From Gammaproteobacteria bacterium (GTDB lineage Bacteria > Gemmatimonadota > Gemmatimonadetes > Longimicrobiales > Gaopeijiaceae), in contig JAPPJO010000090.1 in the NCBI GenBank assembly GCA_028820325.1, positions 1 through 64,000 of the forward strand: DNA of 64,000 nucleotides, in the 5' to 3' direction. Position 1 is the first letter of the stretch. The number at the start of each line of letters is the position of its first letter. Position numbers and translations under genes: made by a program. The notes under the pieces were generated by a model that had not been told where the DNA came from, did no database searches, and was given only the letters and a program-made list of their open reading frames with translations. Shown piece after piece: positions 1 to 8,588 of the stretch.

Positions 1-241
1 CGTTCGGGCCCTGGCGCCAGGCGATGGCCTCCGCAATCGAGAAGTCGTCGTCGACGGTGACGACCTGGCCGTTGTGCAGGATGCGGTCGGGGGTGACGGC
101 GCCCGTGGACGCGCCCTGCTCGCACGCGGCCGCGCCGAGCAGCAGCACGCCCGCCAGGAACGCGGGAAACAGGCCGGCCCGGTGATGCGGGAAGAGGGAA
201 TCCGGGTGCCCGGGGGAGCGGTCGAAGCTGGATGCGCGCAT
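1..241 (-). CDS. Amidohydrolase family lipoprotein, 5' fragment
   Basis: This is the first 80 codons of a minus-strand gene that leaves the window at base 1. It starts at the ATG at 241-239. The protein has an Arg/His-containing leader, a hydrophobic stretch (FLAGVLLLGAAAC) ending in a lipobox-like AAC near residue 40, and then the segment ILHNGQVVTVDDDFSIAEAI. That segment is the typical opening of YtcJ-type metal-dependent amidohydrolases, in which an N-terminal beta-sandwich precedes the TIM-barrel active site. The metal-binding motifs lie outside the window, so the substrate cannot be inferred. It follows the metal operon in the same direction, but a terminator-like hairpin at 388-418 separates them. 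The family call rests on the N-terminal motif only. Confidence 0.7.
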   Translation of the reverse strand, partial: MRASSFDRSPGHPDSLFPHHRAGLFPAFLAGVLLLGAAACEQGASTGAVTPDRILHNGQVVTVDDDFSIAEAIAWRQGPN

Positions 242-387
242 CTGTCGTTCCGGTTGTGAGTGGCTGGCAGGAGACACCCGACCAACTTAGGCACCGATCG
301 CCATCATCGCCCGAAATCCGCGCGCGCACTCCGTCGTCCCGAAACCGATCTCCCGGTCAGTTGGGGCTGGTGGTGGGCGAAAGCAAC

Positions 388-418
388 CCCCTCCCCGGAA
401 GCCGGCTCCGGAGAGGGG
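388..418 (-). terminator. Hairpin terminator downstream of the metal operon
   Basis: Bases 388-399 and 407-418 pair at 11 of 12 positions, with a single C/A mismatch, around the 7-base loop 400-406. On the minus strand the hairpin lies about 30 bases past the stop of the lipoprotein gene (449) and is followed by a short T-containing run (TTGCTTTCG). It probably ends the metal operon before the amidohydrolase gene. The U-tract is weak, so termination efficiency is uncertain. Confidence 0.5.
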
Positions 419-448
419 TGCCCGCGTGGCGCAGCTGCCCGCGCCGGG

Positions 449-913
449 TCAGCGCACGTGCACGTCAAGCGGCTCGGTCACGAAGTCGGCATGCCCCGCG
501 CCCACGGGGCCGTGCATGAGGCTGAAGACGACCGTCGTCTCGCCTGCCGCTTCACCGTGCAGATGTCCGCCGAACTCACCCGGGGTGTCCTGTTCGAACT
601 CGGCAATGGACTCGTCCGCCACTTCGACCTGCAGATGGAAGTCCTCATCCAGCTCGACCTCGTTTCCTTCGTGGTCCACGAAGTTCACGTTGATGTGAGC
701 CGATTCCTCCCCGACCTGGCCTTCCAGTTCTCCGCTCCAGGCGCCCTCTTCGCCGTCGTACGACGCGATGGTGCGACCACTCATCACCAGGATGACGCCC
801 TCGACCTCCTCACCATGTTCCTCCTCCGGTTCGGTGGCGCTCTCGCATGCCGAGAGAGCGAGGATTCCCGCGGTCAGCAGGGCGAACGACAGGCTGTGTC
901 TCGTATGTGCCAT
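449..913 (-). CDS. Hypothetical His/acid-rich periplasmic lipoprotein
   Basis: A 154-aa lipoprotein. The ATG at 913 is preferred over 928 because GAGGA lies nine bases upstream of it. The signal peptide ends in the lipobox LSAC, so the protein should be lipid-anchored in the envelope. The mature part opens with a run of Glu and His (EPEEEHGEEVEG) and is acidic throughout, with scattered His in HLHGE and VDHEGNE. I do not recognise a family. It is the last gene of the metal-efflux/TonB operon, 75 bp after the receptor. The composition and position suggest metal binding or buffering in the periplasm, but that is inference. Confidence 0.7.
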   Translation of the reverse strand: MAHTRHSLSFALLTAGILALSACESATEPEEEHGEEVEGVILVMSGRTIASYDGEEGAWSGELEGQVGEESAHINVNFVDHEGNEVELDEDFHLQVEVADESIAEFEQDTPGEFGGHLHGEAAGETTVVFSLMHGPVGAGHADFVTEPLDVHVR

Positions 914-988
914 TGTACTTTTCCTCATGGAGTCAAATGTGTGTAGATGATGGCGCGCAGCGTCTCCATGGCGATCCGGGTGATCCGT

Positions 989-3241
989 CTAGAAGACGAC
1001 GCGATATGCCACGCTGATGGATCTTCCCGCTTCGGGCATGATCTCCTTCACGCGGGACAGGTGGTTTCTGTACTCGGTATTGCCAAGGTTTTCCCCCCGC
1101 ACGGTGATCACGTTCAGCCGCCCTCCGACCGTGATGCGGATTCCCGCGGAGAGATCGAAAACAGCGTATCCGTCGGTTGCGCTCTCGAAGGGACCGGTCC
1201 GGTCCTGGCGGGCCGCAACCCGGGTCTCGGCCTCGACGAACCAGTCGCGCGGCGCGTAGCCGACGGCGAACCGCCCCTGCAGTGGCGGAATCAGCGGAAG
1301 CGCTCCGAGCGTACTCCGCTCGCGCACGTCATGCTGATGCTCCTCCGTGGCTGCTATCCTGCCGCGCACGTAGGATGCCACCGCCTCCACGGTCAGATCG
1401 CCGACCACCGCCCATTCGAGCGCGCTCTCGAAGCCGGCCAGGACGGCGTCTTCCCCATGGAACTGGAAGATGGGCAGCCGCACCCGGCTCAGCTCTCCGG
1501 TTTCGAGAGGGAAGACGTATCCCGAGATGGCGTTGCGGAACAACGTCATCTCCGCGTTGAGCCGGTTTCCGGTGACGCGAGCGAAGAGGTCGATGCCGGT
1601 TCCGAGCTCGGTATCGAGCGACGGGTTGCCGACTTCGAAGGCATATGCGGCCAGATGGGGACCCTCGGAGTAGAGTTCGTTGATGCTGGGGGTGCGGAAG
1701 GCCCGGGCGAGAGAGGCGCCCACCGTGAGACTGCTCGTCACCCGTGCCAGAGCGCCCACCGATCCCGATGCCGCGGCGAAGGATCTGGTGCGGATGTGGC
1801 CGATGTCGGATGAGGTATCCTCCCGGTGCGGTCGCGCGCGCGCCCAGTCGTAGCGCAGGCCGGCTTCCAGGCGCACCGGCTCCAGATCGACCTCTTCCAG
1901 CCCGAATACGGCAAAGGAGGTATGCGTGGAATTGGGGGTGTAGAGTCCGCCCCCGAAACCGAAGCTCTCCCAGGATGCCCGCGACCCCACCCCTCCCGAC
2001 GAAAACGGACCCCAACTCGCGTGGCGGGCCAGGATCTCGCCGCTTACGGTCTGGCGATCGAAGAGCGTTCCCAGAATGTTGGGGGGTTCGATCTCCCTGT
2101 GCTCATACCAGGTGTGTCCCGCGTCGATCTCGATGGTCTCGAAGGCGCGCTCGGGCCGAAAGAGACTGCGGAACCGGGTCGCCGTTCGCTCCATCTCGAC
2201 GCGAACCCCGGCTTCGTGACCTCCGACGAACCCTCCGGGAATGCCATAGTCATTGTCGTAGTAACGGAAGGTGGCGCCGACATGGCCCCAGTCATCCACC
2301 CAGGATGTCCCGCCGGAGAGCTCCAGCAGGTCCGTGCTCGTGTTCTTCAGCGTTCCGACCGGAGTCTTCAGGTCGCCGCCGGTGCGACGCGTGAATTCCA
2401 GCCGTACGGGGATGTGGTCGGTCAGGCCATAGGTGGCGTTCAGACTCCCGCTCGCCGCGTTGCTGGCGCTTTGGCCCTGCAGTGTGAACGCGCCCGTAAA
2501 GTGGTGCGGCACGGACGAGGGCACGTCATCGCGCACGACGTTGATGACGCCGCCGAGAGCATTGCTTCCGTAAAGAATCGCGCCCGGTCCGCGGATTACC
2601 TCGATTCGGCGCGCGGACGATGGATCGAGCGCGGTGGCGTGGTCGGGCCCGCTCGCAAACTGGTCGCCGACCCGTTCCCCGTCCTCGAGCATCAGGATGC
2701 GGTCTCCGCTGAGCCCCCGGATCACCGGCTGCGCGGAACCCGGTCCCATGCTGGTCACCGCCAGTCCGGGCTCGGACGCCAGGGTTTCCGCCAGGCTTCC
2801 GGCAAGCCGGCGCTGCAGATCCTCTCCCGCGAATACGGTGGTCGGGCGCAACGTCTCGTTGGCCGCTCGCGCCACGAGCGACCCGGTCGCCACCACGGCC
2901 GGCAGGGCGATGGGATTGGCTTCCAACGCCACCTGCAGCACTTCCGCCCTGGAGGCATCCACTTCGAGCGAAACCGTTCGATAGCCCAGGCGTTCGACGC
3001 GCACCGTGAAGATGCCCAGCCCGGGCACGGGCACGTGGAAAGTTCCGTCACCATGGGTGATGGCCATGCGCGCCGTGCCGTCGACGGACACCAGGGCGCC
3101 GGCGAGAGGCTCGCTCGAGTCCGCATCGCGCACGACGCCCTCGATCTCGCCCTCGTGCTCGACCTGAGCGGACGAGCTCACGGGCCCGAAAGCCATTGCC
3201 AGCACTGCCGGAATCGAACCGGCCAGACTCCTCATCGACAT
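989..3241 (-). CDS. TonB-dependent outer-membrane receptor
   Basis: About 750 aa from the ATG at 3241, which has AAGG six bases upstream; an ATG at 3280 has no visible ribosome site. After the signal peptide comes a carboxypeptidase-regulatory-like beta-sandwich (EIEGVVRDADSSEPLAGALV). It is followed by the plug (AETLASEPGLAVTSMG, PVIRGLSGDRILMLEDGERV, IEVIRGPGAILYGSNALGG) and a long beta-barrel of alternating hydrophobic and aromatic strands ending in a hydrophobic residue and Phe (AYRVVF). The family imports siderophores, cobalamin or metal chelates using TonB energy. Its place in an operon with an RND pump and a CDF exporter suggests a metal or metal-complex ligand, as in other heavy-metal clusters with a TonB receptor. 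The ligand cannot be read from sequence. Confidence 0.92.
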   Translation of the reverse strand: MSMRSLAGSIPAVLAMAFGPVSSSAQVEHEGEIEGVVRDADSSEPLAGALVSVDGTARMAITHGDGTFHVPVPGLGIFTVRVERLGYRTVSLEVDASRAEVLQVALEANPIALPAVVATGSLVARAANETLRPTTVFAGEDLQRRLAGSLAETLASEPGLAVTSMGPGSAQPVIRGLSGDRILMLEDGERVGDQFASGPDHATALDPSSARRIEVIRGPGAILYGSNALGGVINVVRDDVPSSVPHHFTGAFTLQGQSASNAASGSLNATYGLTDHIPVRLEFTRRTGGDLKTPVGTLKNTSTDLLELSGGTSWVDDWGHVGATFRYYDNDYGIPGGFVGGHEAGVRVEMERTATRFRSLFRPERAFETIEIDAGHTWYEHREIEPPNILGTLFDRQTVSGEILARHASWGPFSSGGVGSRASWESFGFGGGLYTPNSTHTSFAVFGLEEVDLEPVRLEAGLRYDWARARPHREDTSSDIGHIRTRSFAAASGSVGALARVTSSLTVGASLARAFRTPSINELYSEGPHLAAYAFEVGNPSLDTELGTGIDLFARVTGNRLNAEMTLFRNAISGYVFPLETGELSRVRLPIFQFHGEDAVLAGFESALEWAVVGDLTVEAVASYVRGRIAATEEHQHDVRERSTLGALPLIPPLQGRFAVGYAPRDWFVEAETRVAARQDRTGPFESATDGYAVFDLSAGIRITVGGRLNVITVRGENLGNTEYRNHLSRVKEIMPEAGRSISVAYRVVF

Positions 3242-3406
3242 GCGCAGCCTTTCTTGAGCCCCACCGACGTGCCTGCTCATCGTGCAACGGGCCGTGGCGG
3301 ATATCGCCGAAAACGCTTAAGCGGGTAGCGTGAATCGCGGGATGCACCCACTCCCGCGTAACGAACCGGGTGGAGACTTCCGGGAGGGCCAGCCGCCCGG
3401 AAGCGG

Positions 3407-3817
3407 TCAGACTCGCGGGGGGGCCCTCGGACCGCTCCCGCCCGGTGGAATCGGGCGGTTGGCCCAGGCAGTCGCGGTCGGGGTGCCGAGGCTGGCTTCG
3501 GATACCAGCCTGAAGTCGATCGGAATCGCGGTTCCAATGCCTGAAGAGAGCGTGCGCGTCAACTGACACAGCAGATGGCTGTGTCCCGTGTCGCAGTGCT
3601 CGCTGCCCTCCCCCTCGACGTGCACGACGGTGCTTGACCCCCGGGCTTCCAGCACCGCATCGGCCGCGGGCAGGGCGGCGAAAACGGCGCACTGAAGCAG
3701 CGCGAGGGCCAGGACGCCGAAGCGGCGGGAATCCCGCGAATGAGGAGAGATGTGCTTCAAGGAACTGGCCGTATGGCTGGGCCGCCAATCAAGGGGCGAC
3801 CTGTCTGGGGCGAACAA
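3407..3817 (-). CDS. Small exported Cys/His protein of unknown function
   Basis: Up to 136 aa, lying between the RND pump gene and the TonB receptor and read in the same direction. No ATG start is available: the longest frame begins at TTG 3817, and another TTG near 3770 would place the hydrophobic segment (FGVLALALLQCAVFAALPAADA) close to the N-terminus as a signal peptide. The mature part contains a small Cys/His patch (HCDTGHSHLLCQL) and a Pro/Arg-rich tail. Comparable short DUF2946-like proteins occur beside metal-transport genes, but I cannot assign this one to a family. Its frame and position make it more likely real than not. The start is uncertain. Confidence 0.5.
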   Translation of the reverse strand: MFAPDRSPLDWRPSHTASSLKHISPHSRDSRRFGVLALALLQCAVFAALPAADAVLEARGSSTVVHVEGEGSEHCDTGHSHLLCQLTRTLSSGIGTAIPIDFRLVSEASLGTPTATAWANRPIPPGGSGPRAPPRV

Positions 3818-3872
3818 TCGTTGTCAAGCGCCCGGAAGCCCGGAACTGGTGGGCACAGCCGGACACCTTCCG

Positions 3873-6800
3873 TCATGGGGCACGTGAGGTCTCCGGGGAT
3901 GTACCCGGGGTACCCGGGGAAGTACCCACGGAGATCCTGCCGTAGCGCATGAACAGAGCGGGGACCACGATCATGTTCAGGACGGTGGAGGTGGTCAGGC
4001 CGCCGAGCACGACCACGGCCAGCGGCGCCTGGATTTCCTTGCCCGGCTCTCCGATCCCCAGCGCAAGCGGGATAAGCGCGAGCCCCGCTGTCAGGGCCGT
4101 CATCAGAATGGGACTGAGACGCTCCACCGAGCCCCGCCGGATGCTGTCGGCGAGTGGAACCCCGCTCGCGCACAGATCCTGGTACCGGCTCACAAGGAGC
4201 ATCCCGTTGCGCACCGCGATTCCGAAGAGCGTGATGAAGCCGACCAGCGTGGCGACGTTCACCGTTCCACCGATCAGCAATACGGCGATCACGCCCCCCG
4301 TCAGGGCCAGCGGCAGATTCACCATCAGGAACATTGCAGTCCTGAAGCTTCCGAAGGCGCGAAACATGATGAGAAAGATCGCGCCGACGGAGAACAGCGA
4401 CAGGACCGTAATGCGGCGGGTGGCGGACTGGCCGCTCTCGAACTGGCCTCCGTATTGGAGGTAGTACTCGGGCTCGAGGTCCAGGTCGGCGGCGATATGC
4501 TCCTGGAGTTCGGTCACGGCCCCGATGACATCGCGTTCCGCGACGTTTGCGCTGACCACGATTTTCCGCTGCACGTTCTCCCGGGTGATCATGTTCGGGC
4601 CGTGCGCCTGTACGATGGAGCCGAGTTGCGACAGGGGGACGATCGGCCCGGCGGGGGTGGCCATGAGGGCGCTGCCGATGGCCTCCGGATCGGTCCGGTA
4701 CTCGTCGGCGTAGCGAACCAGCAGGTCGAAGGTTCGCTCTCCCTCGCGCACGATGGATACCGCCTGACCCTGCATCGCGATATTGACGGCGTCCGCCAGA
4801 GTCCCCGGGGTGACCCCGTAGCGGGCCATGGTGCGGCGGTTCGCGCGGACCTGCAGCTGCGGCACCTCCGCCTGCTGTTCCATGGAGATGTCCACGAGAC
4901 CCTCGACCTCATGGGCGATGGTCTCGATCAGGCCGGCGATGTCGCGCAATTCACGGAGGTCGGGTCCGAAAACGCTGATTGCGATCGCGGCGCGCGTGCC
5001 GGAAAGCATGTGATCGATGCGATGGCCGATGGGTTGTCCCACGGTGATGCTCGTGCCCGGTATGCCGGCGAGACTTTCGCGCACCTCGGCCAGCACTTCG
5101 GCGAGTTCACGCTCCTCGAGGTCCAACTGGGCTTCGACGTGCGAGGTGTTGACGCCCTGTGCTTCCTCGTCGAGTTCGGCGCGGCCCGTCCGCCTTGCAG
5201 TGGAAACCACGCCGGGCACCTCGAGCAGCCGCCGCTCCACGCGCCGGCCGATCTCGTCGGATTCCTGCAGCGACGTCCCCGGCACGCTGATGATCGCGAT
5301 CGTGAGCGAGCCCTCCTGGAACTCCGGCAGAAACTCCCGGCCCAGGGTGGGAACGACCGCCAGGGTTCCGGCCAGCAGAATCGCCGAGCCAATGAGGACC
5401 CTTCCCGAGCGCCGCAGTGCCCAGTCCAGGACCCCCCGGTAGAGGAATTCGAGTCCCCGGACCAGCCAGGGCTCGTGTCTCCGCCTGATCGAGCGGTCGG
5501 TCGGCAGCAGCAGGTAACAGAGCGCCGGGGTCACGGTCACCGCGATGAACAGCGACGACAGAATGCTGATGATGTATGCTTCGCCGAGCGGCCTGAGCAT
5601 CCGGCCTTCCACGCCGGTGAGGAAGAACAGCGGCACGAAGACGATGGTGATGATGAGCGTCGCATTCAGGATGGGATCCCGGATCTCGCTGGCGGCGCTG
5701 CGAATGATGGACAGGGGAGGACTGCGCTGGCCGTGCGGACGCCGGCGGTTGTCGCGCAGGCGCCGGTGCACGTTCTCCACAAAGATGATCGCGTCGTCGA
5801 CGAGGGCCCCGATCGCGATGGCCATCCCGCCCAGCGTCATGGTGTTCACGGTGCCGCCGAGCGCACGCATCACGATGATCGCCACAGCCAGCGAAAGGGG
5901 GATGGCGACCACGGAGATGAGCGTGGTGCGGACGTTCCACAGGAAGAACACCAGGATGGCGATCACGAACAGGGCGCCGTCCCGCAGCGCGAGGATCACG
6001 TTGTCCACCGCGAGCGAAATGAAGTCCGCCTGCCGGAATATCTGTCGGTCCAGGGCGATGCCCTCCGGAAGATCGGCCTGGATCTGATCCAGCTCGGCGT
6101 CGATCCTGCTCGTGAGTTCCAGGGTGTTGGCGCCCGCCTGCTTCTGGATCGACAGGATGACCGCGGGTTCCGCGTTCACCGACCCGGTCCCGTACGTGAT
6201 CCTGGGGCCGATCCGTACTTCGGCGACATCTTCGATGAGAACCGGGATTCCGCCTCTGGTCGCCACCACGGTGGCGGCGATGTCGTCGACGTCGGCGGGG
6301 CGCACGATCCCGCGAATCAGCACCTCGCGGCCGCTCGACCAGTAGATTCCCCCGGACACGTTCTCGCTGGATCCGGAGGTGGCGGCCAGCACGTCCTCGA
6401 GGCCCACCTGGTAGGCCAGCAACCGCTGCGGGTCGACCAGAACCTGGTACTCTCTCACGTCGCCGCCCTGAGTGATGACCTGGGAAACGCCAGGCACCGC
6501 AAGCAGTCGGCGGCGCACCACCCAGTCCGCCAGGGTGCGCACCTCCATGAGCTGCGATGCAGGCCCGCTCAGGCCGACGAGCATGATCTCGCCCATGATC
6601 GAGCTTATGGGCGCGAGCACCGGGGGATTGACGCCTTCCGGAAGGTCGAGCGCCTGGGCCTGCAGCCTCGCGCTCACGATCTGCCGGGCGAGGAAGATGT
6701 CCGTGCCCCACTCGAAATCGGCCCAGACGATGCTGATGCCGTGGGCCGACCGCGACCGCACCCGCCGCACCCCCAGCGCACCGTTCAGGGCGGTTTCGAT

Positions 6801-7028
6801 AGGGAAGGTGATCGAGATCTCGACGTCTTCCGGGGCCAGCCCCTGGGCATCCGTCACCACCGTGACGGTTGGAGCCGTCAGGTCGGGAAAGACATCGACC
6901 GGAAACGTGGCCGCGATCCAGCTGCCCCCCACGAAGAGGCCCATCGCGAAAATCAGCGCGAGGAAGGGATTCTTGAGGGAGGCGCCGACAAAGAGGTCGA
7001 GGAAGCCGCGCTGCTCGGACGGACTCAT
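3873..7028 (-). CDS. Heavy-metal-efflux-type RND permease (CusA/CzcA-like)
   Basis: A 1051-aa inner-membrane proton/substrate antiporter, the pump of a tripartite efflux system. The layout is typical of RND transporters: TM1 near residue 20-40, the first large periplasmic loop, TM2-6 with GALVDDAIIFVENVHRR in TM4, TM7 near 540, the second periplasmic loop, and TM8-12. TM4 has Val-Asp-Asp-Ala, closer to the CusA pattern (VDAAI) than to the CzcA DFG pattern, so the substrate metal is open. The C-terminal tail is a short Ser/Thr/Pro/Gly repeat, matching GTACCC-type direct repeats at 3891-3930. It starts at ATG 7028 with AGGGAG upstream, 12 bp after the adaptor gene stops. It should work with that adaptor and the channel protein next to it. 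Confidence 0.93.
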   Translation of the reverse strand: MSPSEQRGFLDLFVGASLKNPFLALIFAMGLFVGGSWIAATFPVDVFPDLTAPTVTVVTDAQGLAPEDVEISITFPIETALNGALGVRRVRSRSAHGISIVWADFEWGTDIFLARQIVSARLQAQALDLPEGVNPPVLAPISSIMGEIMLVGLSGPASQLMEVRTLADWVVRRRLLAVPGVSQVITQGGDVREYQVLVDPQRLLAYQVGLEDVLAATSGSSENVSGGIYWSSGREVLIRGIVRPADVDDIAATVVATRGGIPVLIEDVAEVRIGPRITYGTGSVNAEPAVILSIQKQAGANTLELTSRIDAELDQIQADLPEGIALDRQIFRQADFISLAVDNVILALRDGALFVIAILVFFLWNVRTTLISVVAIPLSLAVAIIVMRALGGTVNTMTLGGMAIAIGALVDDAIIFVENVHRRLRDNRRRPHGQRSPPLSIIRSAASEIRDPILNATLIITIVFVPLFFLTGVEGRMLRPLGEAYIISILSSLFIAVTVTPALCYLLLPTDRSIRRRHEPWLVRGLEFLYRGVLDWALRRSGRVLIGSAILLAGTLAVVPTLGREFLPEFQEGSLTIAIISVPGTSLQESDEIGRRVERRLLEVPGVVSTARRTGRAELDEEAQGVNTSHVEAQLDLEERELAEVLAEVRESLAGIPGTSITVGQPIGHRIDHMLSGTRAAIAISVFGPDLRELRDIAGLIETIAHEVEGLVDISMEQQAEVPQLQVRANRRTMARYGVTPGTLADAVNIAMQGQAVSIVREGERTFDLLVRYADEYRTDPEAIGSALMATPAGPIVPLSQLGSIVQAHGPNMITRENVQRKIVVSANVAERDVIGAVTELQEHIAADLDLEPEYYLQYGGQFESGQSATRRITVLSLFSVGAIFLIMFRAFGSFRTAMFLMVNLPLALTGGVIAVLLIGGTVNVATLVGFITLFGIAVRNGMLLVSRYQDLCASGVPLADSIRRGSVERLSPILMTALTAGLALIPLALGIGEPGKEIQAPLAVVVLGGLTTSTVLNMIVVPALFMRYGRISVGTSPGTPGTSPETSRAP

Positions 7029-7040
7029 CCCGGCTCCCTG

Positions 7041-8588
7041 CTAGTGAGCGTGGCCATCGGACGGCTCGATGGTGCCCAGCGCGGCGAGATTGACCTGATA
7101 GGCTCCCGTGGTCACCACCTGCTCCCCGATCTCGAGGCCGGAGGCGACGAGGGTCCACGATCCGTCCGAGGCACCCTCGTCGATCACCCGGCGGTCGAAT
7201 GTGTCGCCGGTCACTTTGACATAGACGACGGAGAGGCCGTTCTCATCCTGAATCGCCGATGCCGGCACCGCCGGACCCCGCACCGGATCGCCGACGAGGA
7301 TCTGCCCCTCCGCCAGCATCCCCACCTTCAGGGCCCGTTCGGCGTTCGCGACCGCGAACCGTACCGGAAGGGTGCGGCTGGCCGGGTCGATCACGTCTCC
7401 AACGGAAAGGACACGGGTTGCGGTGTAGGTGCTCGAGCCCCCTTCCACGGTGAACCAGGCACCCCGGATCCGGCTCGTCTCCGACGCGTAGCGGGCGGGG
7501 ACCCTGGCCACGAACCAGAGCGTCGCCGCGTTCACGATCGTGAACGCGTGCTCCCCGACCGCGACCTGCTGGCCGAGCGCCATGTCCCGGGCTGCGACCA
7601 CGCCGTCGATGGGACTGCGAAGGCGATAGAGATCGGAATCGGGATCATCGCCGTCGACGCTGCCCGGAGCGCCTCCGATCGCCTCGAACGCCGAAACCGC
7701 GACGTTGAGATCCCGCCTCGCCTCCTCCAGCCGGCGCGCGGGGATGGCGCCGGCCGAAAGGAGGCGCTCGGCCCTCTCGGCCTCGCGTTCCGCCGCGACC
7801 ACGTCGGCGCGTGTCCGCGCATACGACTCGTTCAGGCTGGTGGGCGCGATGAGGGCCAGGACCTGTCCGTTTCGGACGAAGTCGCCCGGCCCGAGCGACG
7901 GTCCGTCCACTTGCACGAGCCCGGCAACCGGAGAGGAAACGTGCACCAGGCCGCCGGGAGGGGCCACGAGTTCGCCCGCCGCGGCAAAGGAGGCGGGAAT
8001 CTCGCGCTCTTCCGCGACCGCGATCGCGAACGGAAACGACCACTGCTCTTCCTTGGCCAGCGTGATCGACCCCGTGACCTGTTCCGCGTGCACCTCGTCT
8101 TCCGCGTGGTCGTGTCCTTCGTGCGAATCGACCTCGTCCTCGTCCCCGAACACCTCGATCTCGCCTGCGTGTATCGCGTAATCGCGGCCGTCGACCGACA
8201 ACGCGAAGTCGACGCTCCAGTCTCCGGCTGCCGGCACCATGGGAGAAACGATGTACACGCCGGGAATCTCGGGCTCCGCCGGGATCTCCTCGCGCATGCC
8301 GCCGGGTCCGGACATGGACATCGTCACGGTCGCGCCGTCGACGGGCCGCCAGCCTTCCACCCAGGTGAAATGGACTTCCCAGGGCTCCTCGCTCTCCGCG
8401 CCCTCGATCAGGTGCGGGTACTCGACGAAGAGCTCGATCCCGTCCGCGAGCCGCGTAAAGAACCCCCCGCCCACGTGCGGATCGTGGGCCGGGTCGGCCG
8501 CGCTTTCGTCCGCACCTCCGCCGCAGCCCAGGAATCCCAGGGCCAGCAACGAAACCAATATCCGGGCATCCACTACCTTGCGTATCAT
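7041..8588 (-). CDS. Periplasmic adaptor (membrane fusion) lipoprotein of the RND pump
   Basis: About 515 aa. The start is ATG 8588, which overlaps the upstream gene's stop (ATGA) and has a strong GGAGGAGG; the longer frame from 8645 is less likely. A lipoprotein signal (LLALGFLGCGGG) is followed by an extra N-terminal beta-sandwich domain at about residues 35-140, similar in layout to FixH/YtkA-like domains. Next comes a His/Asp/Glu linker (SHEGHDHAEDEVHAEQ). The standard adaptor core follows: lipoyl-like half-motifs (HVSSPVAGLVQV, VDGVVAARDMALGQQVAVG) flanking a coiled-coil hairpin, then beta-barrel and membrane-proximal domains. It links the inner-membrane pump to the outer-membrane channel. 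The His-rich linker may bind metal, which is inference. Confidence 0.9.
   Translation of the reverse strand: MIRKVVDARILVSLLALGFLGCGGGADESAADPAHDPHVGGGFFTRLADGIELFVEYPHLIEGAESEEPWEVHFTWVEGWRPVDGATVTMSMSGPGGMREEIPAEPEIPGVYIVSPMVPAAGDWSVDFALSVDGRDYAIHAGEIEVFGDEDEVDSHEGHDHAEDEVHAEQVTGSITLAKEEQWSFPFAIAVAEEREIPASFAAAGELVAPPGGLVHVSSPVAGLVQVDGPSLGPGDFVRNGQVLALIAPTSLNESYARTRADVVAAEREAERAERLLSAGAIPARRLEEARRDLNVAVSAFEAIGGAPGSVDGDDPDSDLYRLRSPIDGVVAARDMALGQQVAVGEHAFTIVNAATLWFVARVPARYASETSRIRGAWFTVEGGSSTYTATRVLSVGDVIDPASRTLPVRFAVANAERALKVGMLAEGQILVGDPVRGPAVPASAIQDENGLSVVYVKVTGDTFDRRVIDEGASDGSWTLVASGLEIGEQVVTTGAYQVNLAALGTIEPSDGHAH

Noticed and set aside
3891..3930. Possible repeat array or CRISPR-like unit built on GTACCC
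   Set aside because: The repeats are a few bases long, lie inside the end of the RND gene and encode its Ser/Thr/Pro/Gly tail.
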